Source: Alloprevotella tannerae
GTDB taxonomy: Bacteria; Bacteroidota; Bacteroidia; Bacteroidales; Bacteroidaceae
Assembly: GCA_015259125.1 (NCBI GenBank)
Contig: JABZGR010000015.1
Location: 1-48,901 of the forward strand
DNA length: 48,901 nt
Direction: 5' to 3'
The notes beneath the pieces are model-generated. The model made no database searches. It was not told the DNA's origin and saw only the letters and a program-made list of their open reading frames with translations. Shown here one piece after another: positions 17,259-26,018 of the stretch. Both the position numbers and the translations under genes were made by a program. Positions within the stretch are counted from its first letter, which is position 1, and each line of letters starts with the position of its first letter.

Positions 17259-17951
17259 ATGATTCAAATGAAGATTACGCCCCGTCCGCTCCTTTGCCTC
17301 CTCTTCCTCCTTCCCCTATTGTCAGTCCGCGCACAAGTTGTGGCGGTCCAAGTGGCCGAAATGAAGCGAACCGACTTTTATGGCAGCATACTCAGTTGCC
17401 AAGATTCGACGTTTACCTTTGTTACCGATGAGCACGATACCCTCCGCTTCGCCATTCCCACCGAGCCCGACTATAACCATCGCCGCGTTGGCGCGTTGCG
17501 CGCCGGAGATCGCTACTGCCTCCTTGCGCGTACGGGCGATTATCCTTTAGAAGTAGATGCTTACCTCAATCTGTCGCAACTCTTGGGTAGATGGCTCGAT
17601 GACGATGCCCATAAATTTTTACTTTTCCGCCCAGATGGCACTATGAATGGTAGTCGGCATTTCGTTGGGCGCAATTATTTTTATTTCGAACGTTTTTCTA
17701 TGGCGCAATTGGGTTGGTTTTTACGCGCCAAAGTCAGCGCTTTCGAGCCGGTAGATGGTGGCGCTCGAGAAGTAGAAACCGGTCTGATCGGACTCATCAT
17801 TGAAGAACTGACCGACACCAAGCTTCGTTTTCGTCTGTCGTCCTCTTCCGACGCCACTATCTTCGGCCGCCGAGATTGGAAGCTCACCTTTCGTCGCCAG
17901 ACGCGTGCAGAGCGGCGCGACGAGTTGCGCCGCGATTTTGGCGTGGAATGA
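17259..17951 (+). CDS. Secreted protein of unknown function
   Basis: 230 residues (or 227 from the ATG at 17268). A signal peptide, MKITPRPLLCLLFLLPLLS then VRAQ, marks export. The mature part is mixed beta; LLGRWLDDDAHKFLLFRPDG near 108-128 recalls the start of lipocalin-like domains that bind small hydrophobic ligands, but I do not recognise the family with confidence. The C-terminus is rich in Arg and Asp (RRQTRAERRDELRRDFG). It is monocistronic, with a -7 box 10 nt upstream and no clear terminator before the repeat array that follows. Confidence 0.7.
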   Translation: MIQMKITPRPLLCLLFLLPLLSVRAQVVAVQVAEMKRTDFYGSILSCQDSTFTFVTDEHDTLRFAIPTEPDYNHRRVGALRAGDRYCLLARTGDYPLEVDAYLNLSQLLGRWLDDDAHKFLLFRPDGTMNGSRHFVGRNYFYFERFSMAQLGWFLRAKVSAFEPVDGGAREVETGLIGLIIEELTDTKLRFRLSSSSDATIFGRRDWKLTFRRQTRAERRDELRRDFGVE

Positions 17952-18043
17952 ATAACGGGCCGCGCAGTCTTGTTTGCCGGCCCACTTGTCTCCTTTTTCC
18001 TCCTACTTCCTCCCTTTTTCTTTTTCCCCTTGCCCCTTAGGTT

Positions 18044-18127
18044 GTCGTTTGCTCGGGCCAAACGATGGTTTGCTGCCGCCAAACGATGGTTTGCTCCCGC
18101 CAAACGATGGTTTGCTCGGGCCAAACG
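18044..18127. repeat. 21-bp periodic palindromic array, locus 1
   Basis: Three full 21-bp units (18060-18080, 18081-18101, 18102-18122) of the form AAACGATGGTTTGCTsssCC-type plus partial units at both ends. Each unit carries the near-palindrome AAACGATGGTTT. A related array with the same period and similar right flank lies at 32979-33062. Because 21 is a multiple of 3, frames stay open across it on both strands; I do not think it is coding. Confidence 0.88.
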
Positions 18128-18377
18128 AAAAGCATCTCTCTTTTTCGCCGCCCAAAGCCAGCTGTTGACCGTGCCTTTTCTCGATTTCGGCAAAAACTGT
18201 CGGTGTCCTTTGCCGACGAAGGCTGTATGCCGTAGGCCTGCTTTCCGCGTGTCGGGTTAATTTCTCGGTTTGCACCCTTATAAAATGAAAGTTTAAGGTG
18301 GTGCGCCTCCGATGTGGTGTTGCGCCGCCGCCTTGTACGAAAAGAAGAATAATACGTTTCAGAGACCTTCTCAACGC

Positions 18378-18485
18378 TTAGTTGGGCTTGTTAAACTTAC
18401 GTTTAGACATAAAAAAAGGGATACCTCTGTATCCCAACCTTGTTAACCCTAAATCTAATACTATGAAAAACACGATGCAAAGATA
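18378..18485 (-). ncRNA. Probable small RNA or leaderless micro-ORF
   Basis: On the minus strand, TATCTTTG (18485-18478) is a perfect -7 box. Transcription from about 18472 gives about 60 nt that end in a perfect 7-bp hairpin GGGATAC-AGAG-GTATCCC (18435-18418) and seven T residues: a complete promoter-to-terminator unit. A GTG at 18473, right at the expected 5' end, opens a 31-codon frame (starting VFFIVLDLGLTRLGYRG) that runs through the hairpin to a stop at 18378-18380, so a tiny leaderless protein or a leader/attenuator is an alternative. The sequence looks like one that recurs in Bacteroidales, from memory only. Confidence 0.6.
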
Positions 18486-18883
18486 CGGCCCCGAAGTCCA
18501 TTTTTTCGCGTTTTCCATCAAAAAATGGTCGTTTAATCTGCTTTTTTATCAATTCGTAACGCCTATTGAAAAGTCAAATTTTCAATATCGCGCCTTTCTT
18601 TATGACATTTGCCCTGCTGCTTGCCTTGATTTTCGTTTGATAAAGCAAGATTTCCTACACCGTCACCCCGACTTTTGCGCCGCTTCGCCAACTAAATCCT
18701 AAAAATATACAAAGTATATCGGTGCGAAAAGCCCCCAAGTAGCTCCGGCATCGTCTTTAGTAGCTCTCCGCTGCGGCGGCTGCCGGCGTGCTGCGGTTTC
18801 CCTTGCTTTACGAACCGCTCTTCTCGGTCAAGGGCGAAAGAAAGTTTATGCCCATTCCATACAAGCTATTGCGTGGTTTTTTT

Positions 18884-18891
18884 TAATTTTG
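18884..18891 (+). promoter_or_regulatory. Candidate -7 box of the type IX core operon
   Basis: TAATTTTG fits TAnnTTTG; leader of about 110 nt to porP. The -33 element is not clear. Confidence 0.4.
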
Positions 18892-19004
18892 CCGATTGAT
18901 GTTGCCGGTCGTTCGCAAGTAGGCACGTCGACAAACAATAAAAGTCGCGCCGAAACGTTAGATAGAGATGACGGCGGCAAAAAGCTTCGCCCTATACAAT
19001 AGCA

Positions 19005-19955
19005 ATGAGAAACTTGTTGAGATACATACGCTTGGTGGCAGCAGTCCTTTTGGTCGGCCTGCCTTTTCAGGCTTTGGCCCAACAAGATCCCGCTTTCGCC
19101 CATTATTGGGAACTCGAACCGCAATTTAATCCCGCCACGGCCGGACGCTCTGACCAACTTTCGCTCAACATGGCTTATCAAACGCACGCCACAGGCTATA
19201 CCAACAGCGGCGGAACTATGTATGCCGGCGCTGATATTGCGTTCATGCTCGGCCCAACTCGCCACGGCGTGGGCGCTATTTTTCAGAATGATCAGATCGG
19301 ACTCTTCTCTCATCAGCGCTTTTCCGTGCAATATGCTTATTATTTCCCGCTCTTTGGCGGCGTAATGAGTTTGGGTGGCGAGGCAGATATGCTCCAAGAA
19401 ACGTTAGACGGCTCTAAGGCCGATCTGGGCGAAACGAACGACCCCGCTTTTCCGCGGACGAAGCTTACCGGATCGTCGTTTGATGCCTCCGCCGGCGTCT
19501 ATTATCACCACAAACGTTGGTATGCCGGCTTCGGATTTCTGCATCTCACTTCTCCCGTCGTGCGCTTGGGCGAAACCAATCAGTATCACGTGAAGCCACA
19601 GTATAATTTTACGGCCGGATACAATATTAAATTCCGCAATCCGTTAGTTGTTATAGTGCCGTCAGTGTTATTGCGCTACAGCAATGCCGATTTTCGGGCT
19701 GATTTGACGGGGCGGATCGTCTATCAACGGGAGAAAAAACGGCTCTACGCCAGCGCTTCTTATGCACCGCAGCATTCCGTGACGCTCTTTGTGGGCGGCA
19801 CTTTCCACGGAGTCGACTTGAGTTACTCCTATGAAGCCAACACGTCCGGTTTAGGCTTGCAGGCGGGCCAACACGAATTGACCGTCTCCTATCGCTTTCC
19901 GCTCAACTTGCAAAAACGCAAGCGCAATCTTCACAAGAGTGTGCGCTTCCTATAA
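19005..19955 (+). CDS. porP: PorP/SprF-family outer-membrane protein
   Basis: 316-residue outer-membrane barrel of the PorP/SprF family. Signal peptide to about LAQQ (residue 26), then the family hallmark DPAFAHYWELEPQFNPATAG and repeated beta strands to the C-terminus (VGAIFQNDQIGLFSHQRFSV, YYHHKRWYAGFGF, LTVSYRFPL). PorP is needed for type IX secretion and, in known systems, links the GldK-N machinery to cargo or anchors type B cargo. First gene of the core operon; gldK begins 20 nt later. Confidence 0.92.
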   Translation: MRNLLRYIRLVAAVLLVGLPFQALAQQDPAFAHYWELEPQFNPATAGRSDQLSLNMAYQTHATGYTNSGGTMYAGADIAFMLGPTRHGVGAIFQNDQIGLFSHQRFSVQYAYYFPLFGGVMSLGGEADMLQETLDGSKADLGETNDPAFPRTKLTGSSFDASAGVYYHHKRWYAGFGFLHLTSPVVRLGETNQYHVKPQYNFTAGYNIKFRNPLVVIVPSVLLRYSNADFRADLTGRIVYQREKKRLYASASYAPQHSVTLFVGGTFHGVDLSYSYEANTSGLGLQAGQHELTVSYRFPLNLQKRKRNLHKSVRFL

Positions 19956-19975
19956 AAAATACGACTATTTTGTGC

Positions 19976-21457
19976 ATGAAATATATGAGTTGTAATAAGT
20001 ATCTTGTCATTGGTTGTTTGTTTTCGCTTTGTCTGATGCTCTCTTCCTGCTTCGGCGGGCGCAGCACGATGCGTAGCGGCGGTGAAGTGACCGGCGTGAA
20101 GGGCGCAGCCTATGCTGAGCCGACGCCCTACGGCATGCTTGAAGTAAAAAGAGGCTATCTGAAGACGGGCGTAGAACAAAACGACTCGCTTTGGGGCACT
20201 GACATCCCCTCGCGCGACATCTCCGTCGATGGCTTCTGGATGGATCAGACGGAAGTCACCAACTCGATGTATAAACAGTTTGTCAATTGGGTGCGCGATT
20301 CCATTATCCGCGAGCGCTTGGCCGATCCTTCTTACGGTGGCGACGAAACGTATAAGATTACACAGGACCGCAACGGCGACCCTGTGCGCCCGCACCTCAA
20401 TTGGACCAAACCCATTCCGTGGCGAAAACCCAACGAGGACCAACAAAGAGCGCTCAACAGCGTCTATAAAACGGACCCGATCGAGGGAACGCGTATGCTC
20501 GATGCGCGCCAGATGAATTATCGCTACGAAATCTACGACTACGAGAAGGCTGCGCTGCGCAAATATCGCTTGAATCCGGCGGAGCGCGACTTGAATACGG
20601 ACCACGTGGTGGATCCGGACGAGGTGGTGATGATTTCTAAAGATACGGCTTATATAGATGACAACGGAAACATCGTCAGACAAACGATCGAGCGCCCCTT
20701 AACCGGTCCTTGGGACTTCCTGAATACATATATAGTAAATGTATATCCGGACACGACGTGCTGGATCAACGACTTTCCCAATGCAAACAACGAACTCTAT
20801 TCGCGCCTTTACTTTGCTTCGCACGTCTATGATGATTATCCTGTCGTGGGCGTCAGTTGGGAGCAAGCCAATGCTTTCTGTGCTTGGCGTACGGAGTATC
20901 TTATGAAAGGATTGGGCGGACAGGCGCGCTTCGTTCAGCGCTATCGCCTCCCGACAGAGATAGAGTGGGAATATGCTGCACGTGGTAAAGAGGGTAATCC
21001 CTTCCCTTGGGAGACCGATCAAGAACAAGACGTAAAGAAAAACGGAAAGGGATGCTTCTATGCCAACTTCAAGCCTGATGAGGGCGACTACACGCAAGAC
21101 GGCAACTTGATTACGAGCCGCGTGGGTACGTACGGCGCGAATTCTAACGGACTCTTCGATATGGCCGGCAACGTTGCAGAGTGGACCGGTACGGTTTACA
21201 CGGAAGCAGGTGTGGCTGCGATGGCCGATATCAACCCTCAACTCAAGTATAATGCGGCCAAAGAAGATCCTTATCTGCTCAAACGCAAAAGCGTACGCGG
21301 CGGCTCGTGGAAAGATCCGCTTTCTTACATCCGTTCTGCGTGGCGTACGTGGGAATATCAGAATCAACCGCGATCATTTATTGGCTTCCGTTGCGTGCGT
21401 TCCAAAGCCGGGACGGCAACAGGCAAAGCGAAAGTGAGCGTAAAAAAGAAAAAATAA
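19976..21457 (+). CDS. gldK: Type IX secretion lipoprotein GldK/PorK
   Basis: 493-residue outer-membrane lipoprotein. From the ATG at 19976 the signal MKYMSCNKYLVIGCLFSLCL leads to LSSC with the lipid cysteine at residue 25 (a TTG at 19970 and an ATG at 19985 are alternatives). The body is a formylglycine-generating-enzyme (SUMF) fold used structurally: GFWMDQTEVTNSMYKQFVNW, VVGVSWEQANAFCAWR, YRLPTEIEWEYAARG, GLFDMAGNVAEW and IGFRCVRS. With GldN it forms the periplasmic ring under the outer membrane. A Lys-rich tail ends the protein. gldL follows after 67 nt. Confidence 0.95.
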   Translation: MKYMSCNKYLVIGCLFSLCLMLSSCFGGRSTMRSGGEVTGVKGAAYAEPTPYGMLEVKRGYLKTGVEQNDSLWGTDIPSRDISVDGFWMDQTEVTNSMYKQFVNWVRDSIIRERLADPSYGGDETYKITQDRNGDPVRPHLNWTKPIPWRKPNEDQQRALNSVYKTDPIEGTRMLDARQMNYRYEIYDYEKAALRKYRLNPAERDLNTDHVVDPDEVVMISKDTAYIDDNGNIVRQTIERPLTGPWDFLNTYIVNVYPDTTCWINDFPNANNELYSRLYFASHVYDDYPVVGVSWEQANAFCAWRTEYLMKGLGGQARFVQRYRLPTEIEWEYAARGKEGNPFPWETDQEQDVKKNGKGCFYANFKPDEGDYTQDGNLITSRVGTYGANSNGLFDMAGNVAEWTGTVYTEAGVAAMADINPQLKYNAAKEDPYLLKRKSVRGGSWKDPLSYIRSAWRTWEYQNQPRSFIGFRCVRSKAGTATGKAKVSVKKKK

Positions 21458-21524
21458 ATAGCAAGAGCGAGGGCGGTTTCAACACTGCAATCGCTCTGCG
21501 CAAGACTAAATAACAGCAGCGTTT

Positions 21525-22478
21525 ATGTCAAGCAAGATAAATCTCATCACGCGCCTACAACACTGGATGGACAGCGTTCCCGGGCAAACATTCCTTAATT
21601 ATGCCTACAGTTGGGGCGCTTCTATCGTTATCTTGGGCGCTCTCTTTAAGTTGACGCACCTTCCGGGTGGTAATTTAATGCTCTTTGCCGGTATGGGAAC
21701 GGAGGTTTTCGTTTTCTTCCTTTCCGCTTTCGACCGTCCGTTTGACAAAACGGAGATTGGTAAGGAACTTCCCCACGATTATCAGACTGACGAAGAAATA
21801 GCGGCAACCCTCGCCGCGCAAGAAAAGGGCTATGCGCCCGAAACAGAAGAGCCGGAAACGCCCGAAGCAATTCCCTCAACTGCGCAGGCGGTTGTGTTTA
21901 CAGCGCCGGCCGGCGTAAGCGCTCCTGCTTACGTCGCTCCTGCACCGCAAGCAGCCGCGCCGCAGCCGCAAGCCGCTCCGGCAGAGACGGCGCAAACGCC
22001 TGCTCCATCGGCGCAACCTGCCGCGCCGGCCGCACAAGGCTCGCTCGAAATTCCGCGCGACGCCGACGCAGAGCAATTGGCAGCCATTATTCGTGCGGCC
22101 AACGATGAATTGCTCCATCGCGCTCAGGCCGTGCTTTCACCTGAAATGGAAACGGCGACGAAGACTTATATCGAAAAACTACAAACGCTGACGGATACCT
22201 TCCAGAAGGTCGACGAGCAAAGTGCCCGATTGACGCGCGACAGTGAAGAGATGGAGAATCTCAATCGCACGCTTACCGGCATCAATAAAGTATATGAGCT
22301 TCACTTGAAGAGCATCAGTTTGCAAGTAGGTACGATTGACGATATCAACAATCAGACCCACAAACTCGCAGAGCAGATTCAGCGTCTCAACAGCGTGTAT
22401 GCAAGAATGATCGACGCTTTGACCGTGAATATGGTCAACCAATCAGCCGCTGCACCACGCGAACAAAGCGAATCTTAA
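21525..22478 (+). CDS. gldL: Type IX secretion motor protein GldL
   Basis: 317-residue inner-membrane protein that with GldM forms the proton-driven motor. Two helices at about 25-45 and 50-70 (WGASIVILGALFKLTHLPGG and LMLFAGMGTEVFVFFLSAF) carry the typical motor segment. A long Ala/Pro/Gln linker covers about 118-182, followed by a coiled-coil-rich cytoplasmic tail (HRAQAVLSPEMETATKTYI, then NRTLTGINKVYELHLKSIS). The linker is markedly low-complexity; compare with other GldL proteins. Starts 67 nt after gldK and ends 40 nt before gldM. Confidence 0.94.
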   Translation: MSSKINLITRLQHWMDSVPGQTFLNYAYSWGASIVILGALFKLTHLPGGNLMLFAGMGTEVFVFFLSAFDRPFDKTEIGKELPHDYQTDEEIAATLAAQEKGYAPETEEPETPEAIPSTAQAVVFTAPAGVSAPAYVAPAPQAAAPQPQAAPAETAQTPAPSAQPAAPAAQGSLEIPRDADAEQLAAIIRAANDELLHRAQAVLSPEMETATKTYIEKLQTLTDTFQKVDEQSARLTRDSEEMENLNRTLTGINKVYELHLKSISLQVGTIDDINNQTHKLAEQIQRLNSVYARMIDALTVNMVNQSAAAPREQSES

Positions 22479-22518
22479 AGCGCGCCCTCACTTCTTTCTA
22501 CGATTTCAGAATAAGCAA

Positions 22519-24081
22519 ATGCCTTCTACAATAAAGAAAAGACCCGTTTCTCCTCGCCAGAAGATGATCAACTTGATGTATATCTTGTTGATGGCGATGT
22601 TGGCGCTTAATGTCTCCAACGATGTCTTGAAAGGCTTTCACCTTATTGGCGATAGTTTGGAGCGTACGACGACGAATGCCGCCAAGGAGAACCGTGCTCT
22701 CTACGACGATTTTGCCGTCTTGATGAAGAAGAACCCGACGAAGGTGCGCGAGTGGTACGCCAAAGCCAACCAATTGCGCCTCGCGTCCGACTCGCTTTAT
22801 AATTTTGCCGAACAACTCAAGTGGGCCATCGCTCGCGAAGCAGATGGGAGCAAAGGAAATCCCGATCGCCTCAACAACGAAGAAAACTTAGATGCTGCGG
22901 GCCACATAATGCTCGCCCCAATCAGTGGGAAGGGCAAATTGCTCTTCAATGCCATCAATAGCTATCGCGCCCACGTCCTCCGCTACATCACCGACCCGCG
23001 TCAGCGCGCCATTATTACGTCCGATTTGAGCACAGCCGTGCCGAAGAACGACAACTCCTTGCTCGGCAAGAACTGGCAAGAATATATGTTTGAAGATATG
23101 CCGGCTATCGCTGCTATTACGATGCTTTCCAAACTTCAAAGTGACATCCGAAAAGCTGAGAATCAAGTCCTGCATACCTTGCGCGCCAATGTCGATTTGA
23201 AGGACATTCGCGTCAACGAACTCAACGCTTACGTACTGCCTGAAGCTACAACATTGATGCCCGGAGAGGTCTTCCGCTCCAAAATCTTTATGGCTGCGGT
23301 CGACACAACGCAGCGCCCGCAGATCTTTGTCAACGGGCGGCAGATTAGCGGCTCAGGCGAGTACAACTTTACTGTTGGTGGGCCCGGCGAATATAGTTTT
23401 TCAGGCTACATTCTCACGCAAAACGCCGCCGGAGAGGTGCTTCGCCGCAATTTTGTGCAGAAATACAACGTCATAGCGCCGCCAACCGGCGCCACCGTGG
23501 CTGCCGATTTGATGAACGTGCTCTATGCCGGCTTCAACAACCCCATCAGCGTGAGCGCTTCGGGCATAGCTCCCGATAAGGTTCATCTATCAATGACCGG
23601 CGGATCACTGACCTCGCAGGGCAAGGGCCACTATACGGCGCGCCCCGCCTCCGTTGGTAGCAACGTCACCTTCACCGTCACCGGAGAAGTCAACGGAAAG
23701 ACGCAAAAAATGGGCACTTACACCTTCAAAGTACGCAAGTTGCCCGACCCAACGGCCTATATCGCATTGGGCAACGACCGCTTCAAGGGCGGCCGCCTCG
23801 CCAAAGGCTCCGTCTTAGGCGCAGCCGGCATCGGCGCAGCCATCGACGACGGCCTGCTCGACATACCTTTCCGCGTCTTGAGTTTCGAATCCGTCTTCTT
23901 TGATCGAATGGGCAATGCCCGCCCCGAGAATTCCGATGGTGCCAACTTCACCGAGAACCAACGCAACTTGATGCGCTCGCTCCGACGCGGCCAACGCTTC
24001 TACGTCTCACGCGTTGTCGTGGTGGGACCCGACGGTTTGCGACGCACGCTGCCGCAACCGGTAGAAATCATCGTCAACTAA
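22519..24081 (+). CDS. gldM: Type IX secretion motor protein GldM
   Basis: 520-residue protein with a short cytoplasmic N-terminus (RPVSPRQKMINLMYILLMAM), one transmembrane helix at about 17-36, and a long periplasmic region that in solved homologues forms four domains (D1-D4). Visible: the helical D1 region (residues 40-215), then beta domains with PGEVFRSKIFMAAVDTTQRP, GPGEYSFSGYI, NPISVSASGIAPDKVHLSM and a C-terminal domain with ALGNDRFKGGRLAKG and RRGQRFYVSRVVVVGPDG. It transmits motor rotation to the GldK/N ring. gldN follows after 44 nt. Confidence 0.96.
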   Translation: MPSTIKKRPVSPRQKMINLMYILLMAMLALNVSNDVLKGFHLIGDSLERTTTNAAKENRALYDDFAVLMKKNPTKVREWYAKANQLRLASDSLYNFAEQLKWAIAREADGSKGNPDRLNNEENLDAAGHIMLAPISGKGKLLFNAINSYRAHVLRYITDPRQRAIITSDLSTAVPKNDNSLLGKNWQEYMFEDMPAIAAITMLSKLQSDIRKAENQVLHTLRANVDLKDIRVNELNAYVLPEATTLMPGEVFRSKIFMAAVDTTQRPQIFVNGRQISGSGEYNFTVGGPGEYSFSGYILTQNAAGEVLRRNFVQKYNVIAPPTGATVAADLMNVLYAGFNNPISVSASGIAPDKVHLSMTGGSLTSQGKGHYTARPASVGSNVTFTVTGEVNGKTQKMGTYTFKVRKLPDPTAYIALGNDRFKGGRLAKGSVLGAAGIGAAIDDGLLDIPFRVLSFESVFFDRMGNARPENSDGANFTENQRNLMRSLRRGQRFYVSRVVVVGPDGLRRTLPQPVEIIVN

Positions 24082-24125
24082 GGGCGACAGATCATTTTAG
24101 TCTTGAAAATATAAGTCCACACTAT

Positions 24126-25187
24126 ATGAAACGATACATTTTGCTGCTCATAGCAACCTTTACGATAGCGACGCTCTCGGCCCAACCGCCGAAACGTCGG
24201 GCTGAAGATGCCGCGCGCTCTGCCGCAACGCGCAACGCCCCGACGGGAGTTTCTTATCGCGATTTCCCCACGGCGCAGGCCATGCCTCAAGATGTGGCTT
24301 GGCGAAGAGACTTATATCGCGTCTTAAATCTGAAAAAGGACGCCAATGCCGTGTTATATTATCCGACGACCCCGCAAGATGGACGCGAAAATCTCTTCAC
24401 TTACCTCTTCCATCTTCTGCTTCGCCGCCAGATAAAAGCTTACGATTATAAGCTTGATGGCAACGAAGACTTTTCTGCGGCCAATGAAGTGACGGCGCGC
24501 ACGCTTATGGATCGCTATCATATCTATTATGAGGCGAAGGACGGCCACCTGCGTGTCAACGATGCCGATCTGCCTTCGGAGGATGTCAAACTTTACTACT
24601 TGAAAGAGAGTACATATTATGATCAGCATACGGCTACTTTCCGCACAAAGGTCGTTGCGATCTGCCCCGTGATTGTGCGTGGCGATAGTGAGTTTGGCGG
24701 AACAGATCAAAACTACCCGATGTTTTGGGTACGCTTTGACGAAGTAGCCCCGAAATTGGGCAAACTCATGCTCATGGAGAGCAATTATAACAACGCGGCC
24801 ACGCTCTCAGCCGACGACTATTTTACCCTCGGTCGCTATGAAGGAGATATTTATAAGGCCGTCAATCTGCAAGACCGCCTCTTGAGCAATTACTGCCCCT
24901 CCGATTCGGATATGCACCGTGAGCAGGCGCGTATCGAGAAGCAGCTCAAAGATGTGCGCAAAGGCGTTTGGGGAGAAGAACCCGTCGTGAAGAAACCCGA
25001 AGCAGCAGCTACTGATACGGCAGCCGTTGCTCCCGAAGCAGCAGCACCCAAGCGCCGCATAACGGCTCGCCGTCGCACAACGACGCGCACAAAATCTCCG
25101 AAAGTATCTACGCCGAGTACAAAAGAACCCAAGAGCAGCAAGACGACCAAAGCTGCCGGCTTTAGTGTGCGCCGCCAGCGTCATTAA
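24126..25187 (+). CDS. gldN: Type IX secretion protein GldN/PorN
   Basis: 353-residue periplasmic partner of GldK. Signal peptide MKRYILLLIATFTIATLSAQ; the family core VAWRRDLYRVLNLKKDANAV, FTYLFHLLLRRQIKAYDY, YYLKESTYYDQHTATF and EVAPKLGKLMLMESNYNN follows. The last 65 residues are an Ala/Pro region then a Thr/Ser/Lys/Arg-rich basic tail (TTRTKSPKVSTPSTKEPKS) that I do not expect in every GldN; it might bind peptidoglycan or lipopolysaccharide. Last gene of the operon; a strong terminator follows. Confidence 0.94.
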   Translation: MKRYILLLIATFTIATLSAQPPKRRAEDAARSAATRNAPTGVSYRDFPTAQAMPQDVAWRRDLYRVLNLKKDANAVLYYPTTPQDGRENLFTYLFHLLLRRQIKAYDYKLDGNEDFSAANEVTARTLMDRYHIYYEAKDGHLRVNDADLPSEDVKLYYLKESTYYDQHTATFRTKVVAICPVIVRGDSEFGGTDQNYPMFWVRFDEVAPKLGKLMLMESNYNNAATLSADDYFTLGRYEGDIYKAVNLQDRLLSNYCPSDSDMHREQARIEKQLKDVRKGVWGEEPVVKKPEAAATDTAAVAPEAAAPKRRITARRRTTTRTKSPKVSTPSTKEPKSSKTTKAAGFSVRRQRH

Positions 25188-25225
25188 ATTAGCGCAATAA
25201 GATAGCATTTAAGGTAAATAAGTAG

Positions 25226-25267
25226 GTGTGCTGCAAACTGATCTTTCGGTTTGCGGCACACTTTTTT
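25226..25267 (+). terminator. Terminator of the type IX core operon
   Basis: GTGTGCTGCAAAC (25226-25238) pairs with GTTTGCGGCACAC (25249-25261, one T-G wobble), then six T residues. Confidence 0.88.
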
Positions 25268-25542
25268 GCGCGTTTCACCCCCCATTCCCGCAATTCACCT
25301 ATTAAGGCTAAGTCCTTTTTTAGTTAAGGTTGATAAGGTGCACACCATCACTATAATACCCACATACTCAATACACATTGGTTTGTCTTAAGTGTCGTTT
25401 TTTGCCCTTTCAGGCCGCAAATAACCTCACCATATTCGCCCCGGATTCCACGTAAGCTGAACCAATAACGCTCCCCACTGCAAATAATCCCATTAAATCT
25501 GCCTCACACCCCACGTAATATGTATTTTTCAATGTTTCCCGC

Positions 25543-25875
25543 CTCAAATAACCCCATCGGGGTTAGTCTTTTGGCCGGGTAGGGTTAAGTTGCGAAGCGA
25601 CCTAACCCTGCCTAACGCACCGCCGCATTGGCAACCCCTTAGGGTTGGTCTTTCAAAAACAGACGCAAGCTGAGGTGGAGTTGAGCAGGGAACAAAGCGA
25701 ATGCTGAAAGCAACCTTTTAGTGCGATACGCTTTGGTTTTTCATCGTACGACAAACAAACTCAAACCGACAAAAGTACGCGCCGAATTTGTACGCTCACG
25801 AGCGTACACCTTTTTTATCGTGAGCGCAAGTACTTTTCATCACGAGCGTAAACCTTTGTTATCGTGATAAAAAAC
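25543..25875 (-). repeat. Long dispersed repeat, inverted copy 2
   Basis: Reverse complement of 9142-9480 with few differences, including the non-hairpin middle part (ACTAAAAGGTTGCTTTCAGC and GTCGTACGATGAAAAACCAA). It sits just after the type IX operon, so the two copies bracket about 16 kb in opposite orientation. Confidence 0.92.
25547..25659 (-). repeat. 114-bp three-hairpin element, copy E
   Basis: Part of the inverted long repeat. The central stem CAGGGTTAGGTCGC with GCGACTTAACCCTA-type pairing has drifted but stays foldable; the end hairpins AACCCCATCGGGGTT and AACCCCTTAGGGTT are intact. Confidence 0.83.
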
Positions 25876-25943
25876 GACGTGCCCAAAATATTAATGCTGC
25901 AAAAAGAGGAGAGGACGAGTGGGAAAATGCGTTGTCGCACCCC

Positions 25944-25982
25944 AAAAAGAGCGGGGAGCGCTCCGTAGAATGCTCCCCGCTT
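25944..25982 (-). terminator. Terminator of upp
   Basis: On the minus strand AGCGGGGAGC and GCTCCCCGCT form a perfect 10-bp stem (25981-25950) followed by CTTTTTGG. Confidence 0.82.
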
Positions 25983-26018
25983 TGTGCGATGTATGAAAAT
26001 TAAATTGTGCGTCAAGTC

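Larger units (their letters stand above)
17952..19004. other. Intergenic region with repeat array and small RNA candidate
   Basis: 1 kb without a normal-size gene. It contains a 21-bp periodic array (18044-18127), a minus-strand promoter plus terminator unit (18378-18485), and the promoter-like box of the type IX core (18884-18891). Confidence 0.65.
25268..26018. other. Intergenic region with inverted long repeat
   Basis: 750 bp with no gene. Most of it is the inverted copy of the 9.1 kb repeat (25543-25875). More distant similarity to 10.3-10.4 kb extends left to about 25450. The upp terminator lies at the right end. Confidence 0.7.

Noticed and set aside
18044..18127. CRISPR array
   Set aside because: Units are 21 bp with no unique spacers, only three copies, and no cas genes in the window.
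17970..18260. Protein with RAKRWFA-type or PPNDGLL-type repeats
   Set aside because: A 21-bp period keeps several frames open at once on both strands. There is no promoter, start context or signal favouring one frame, and the related array at 33 kb does not keep the reading frame's peptide.
18382..18702. 106-residue plus-strand ORF across the small RNA unit
   Set aside because: It runs antisense through a complete minus-strand promoter and terminator and has no protein features.
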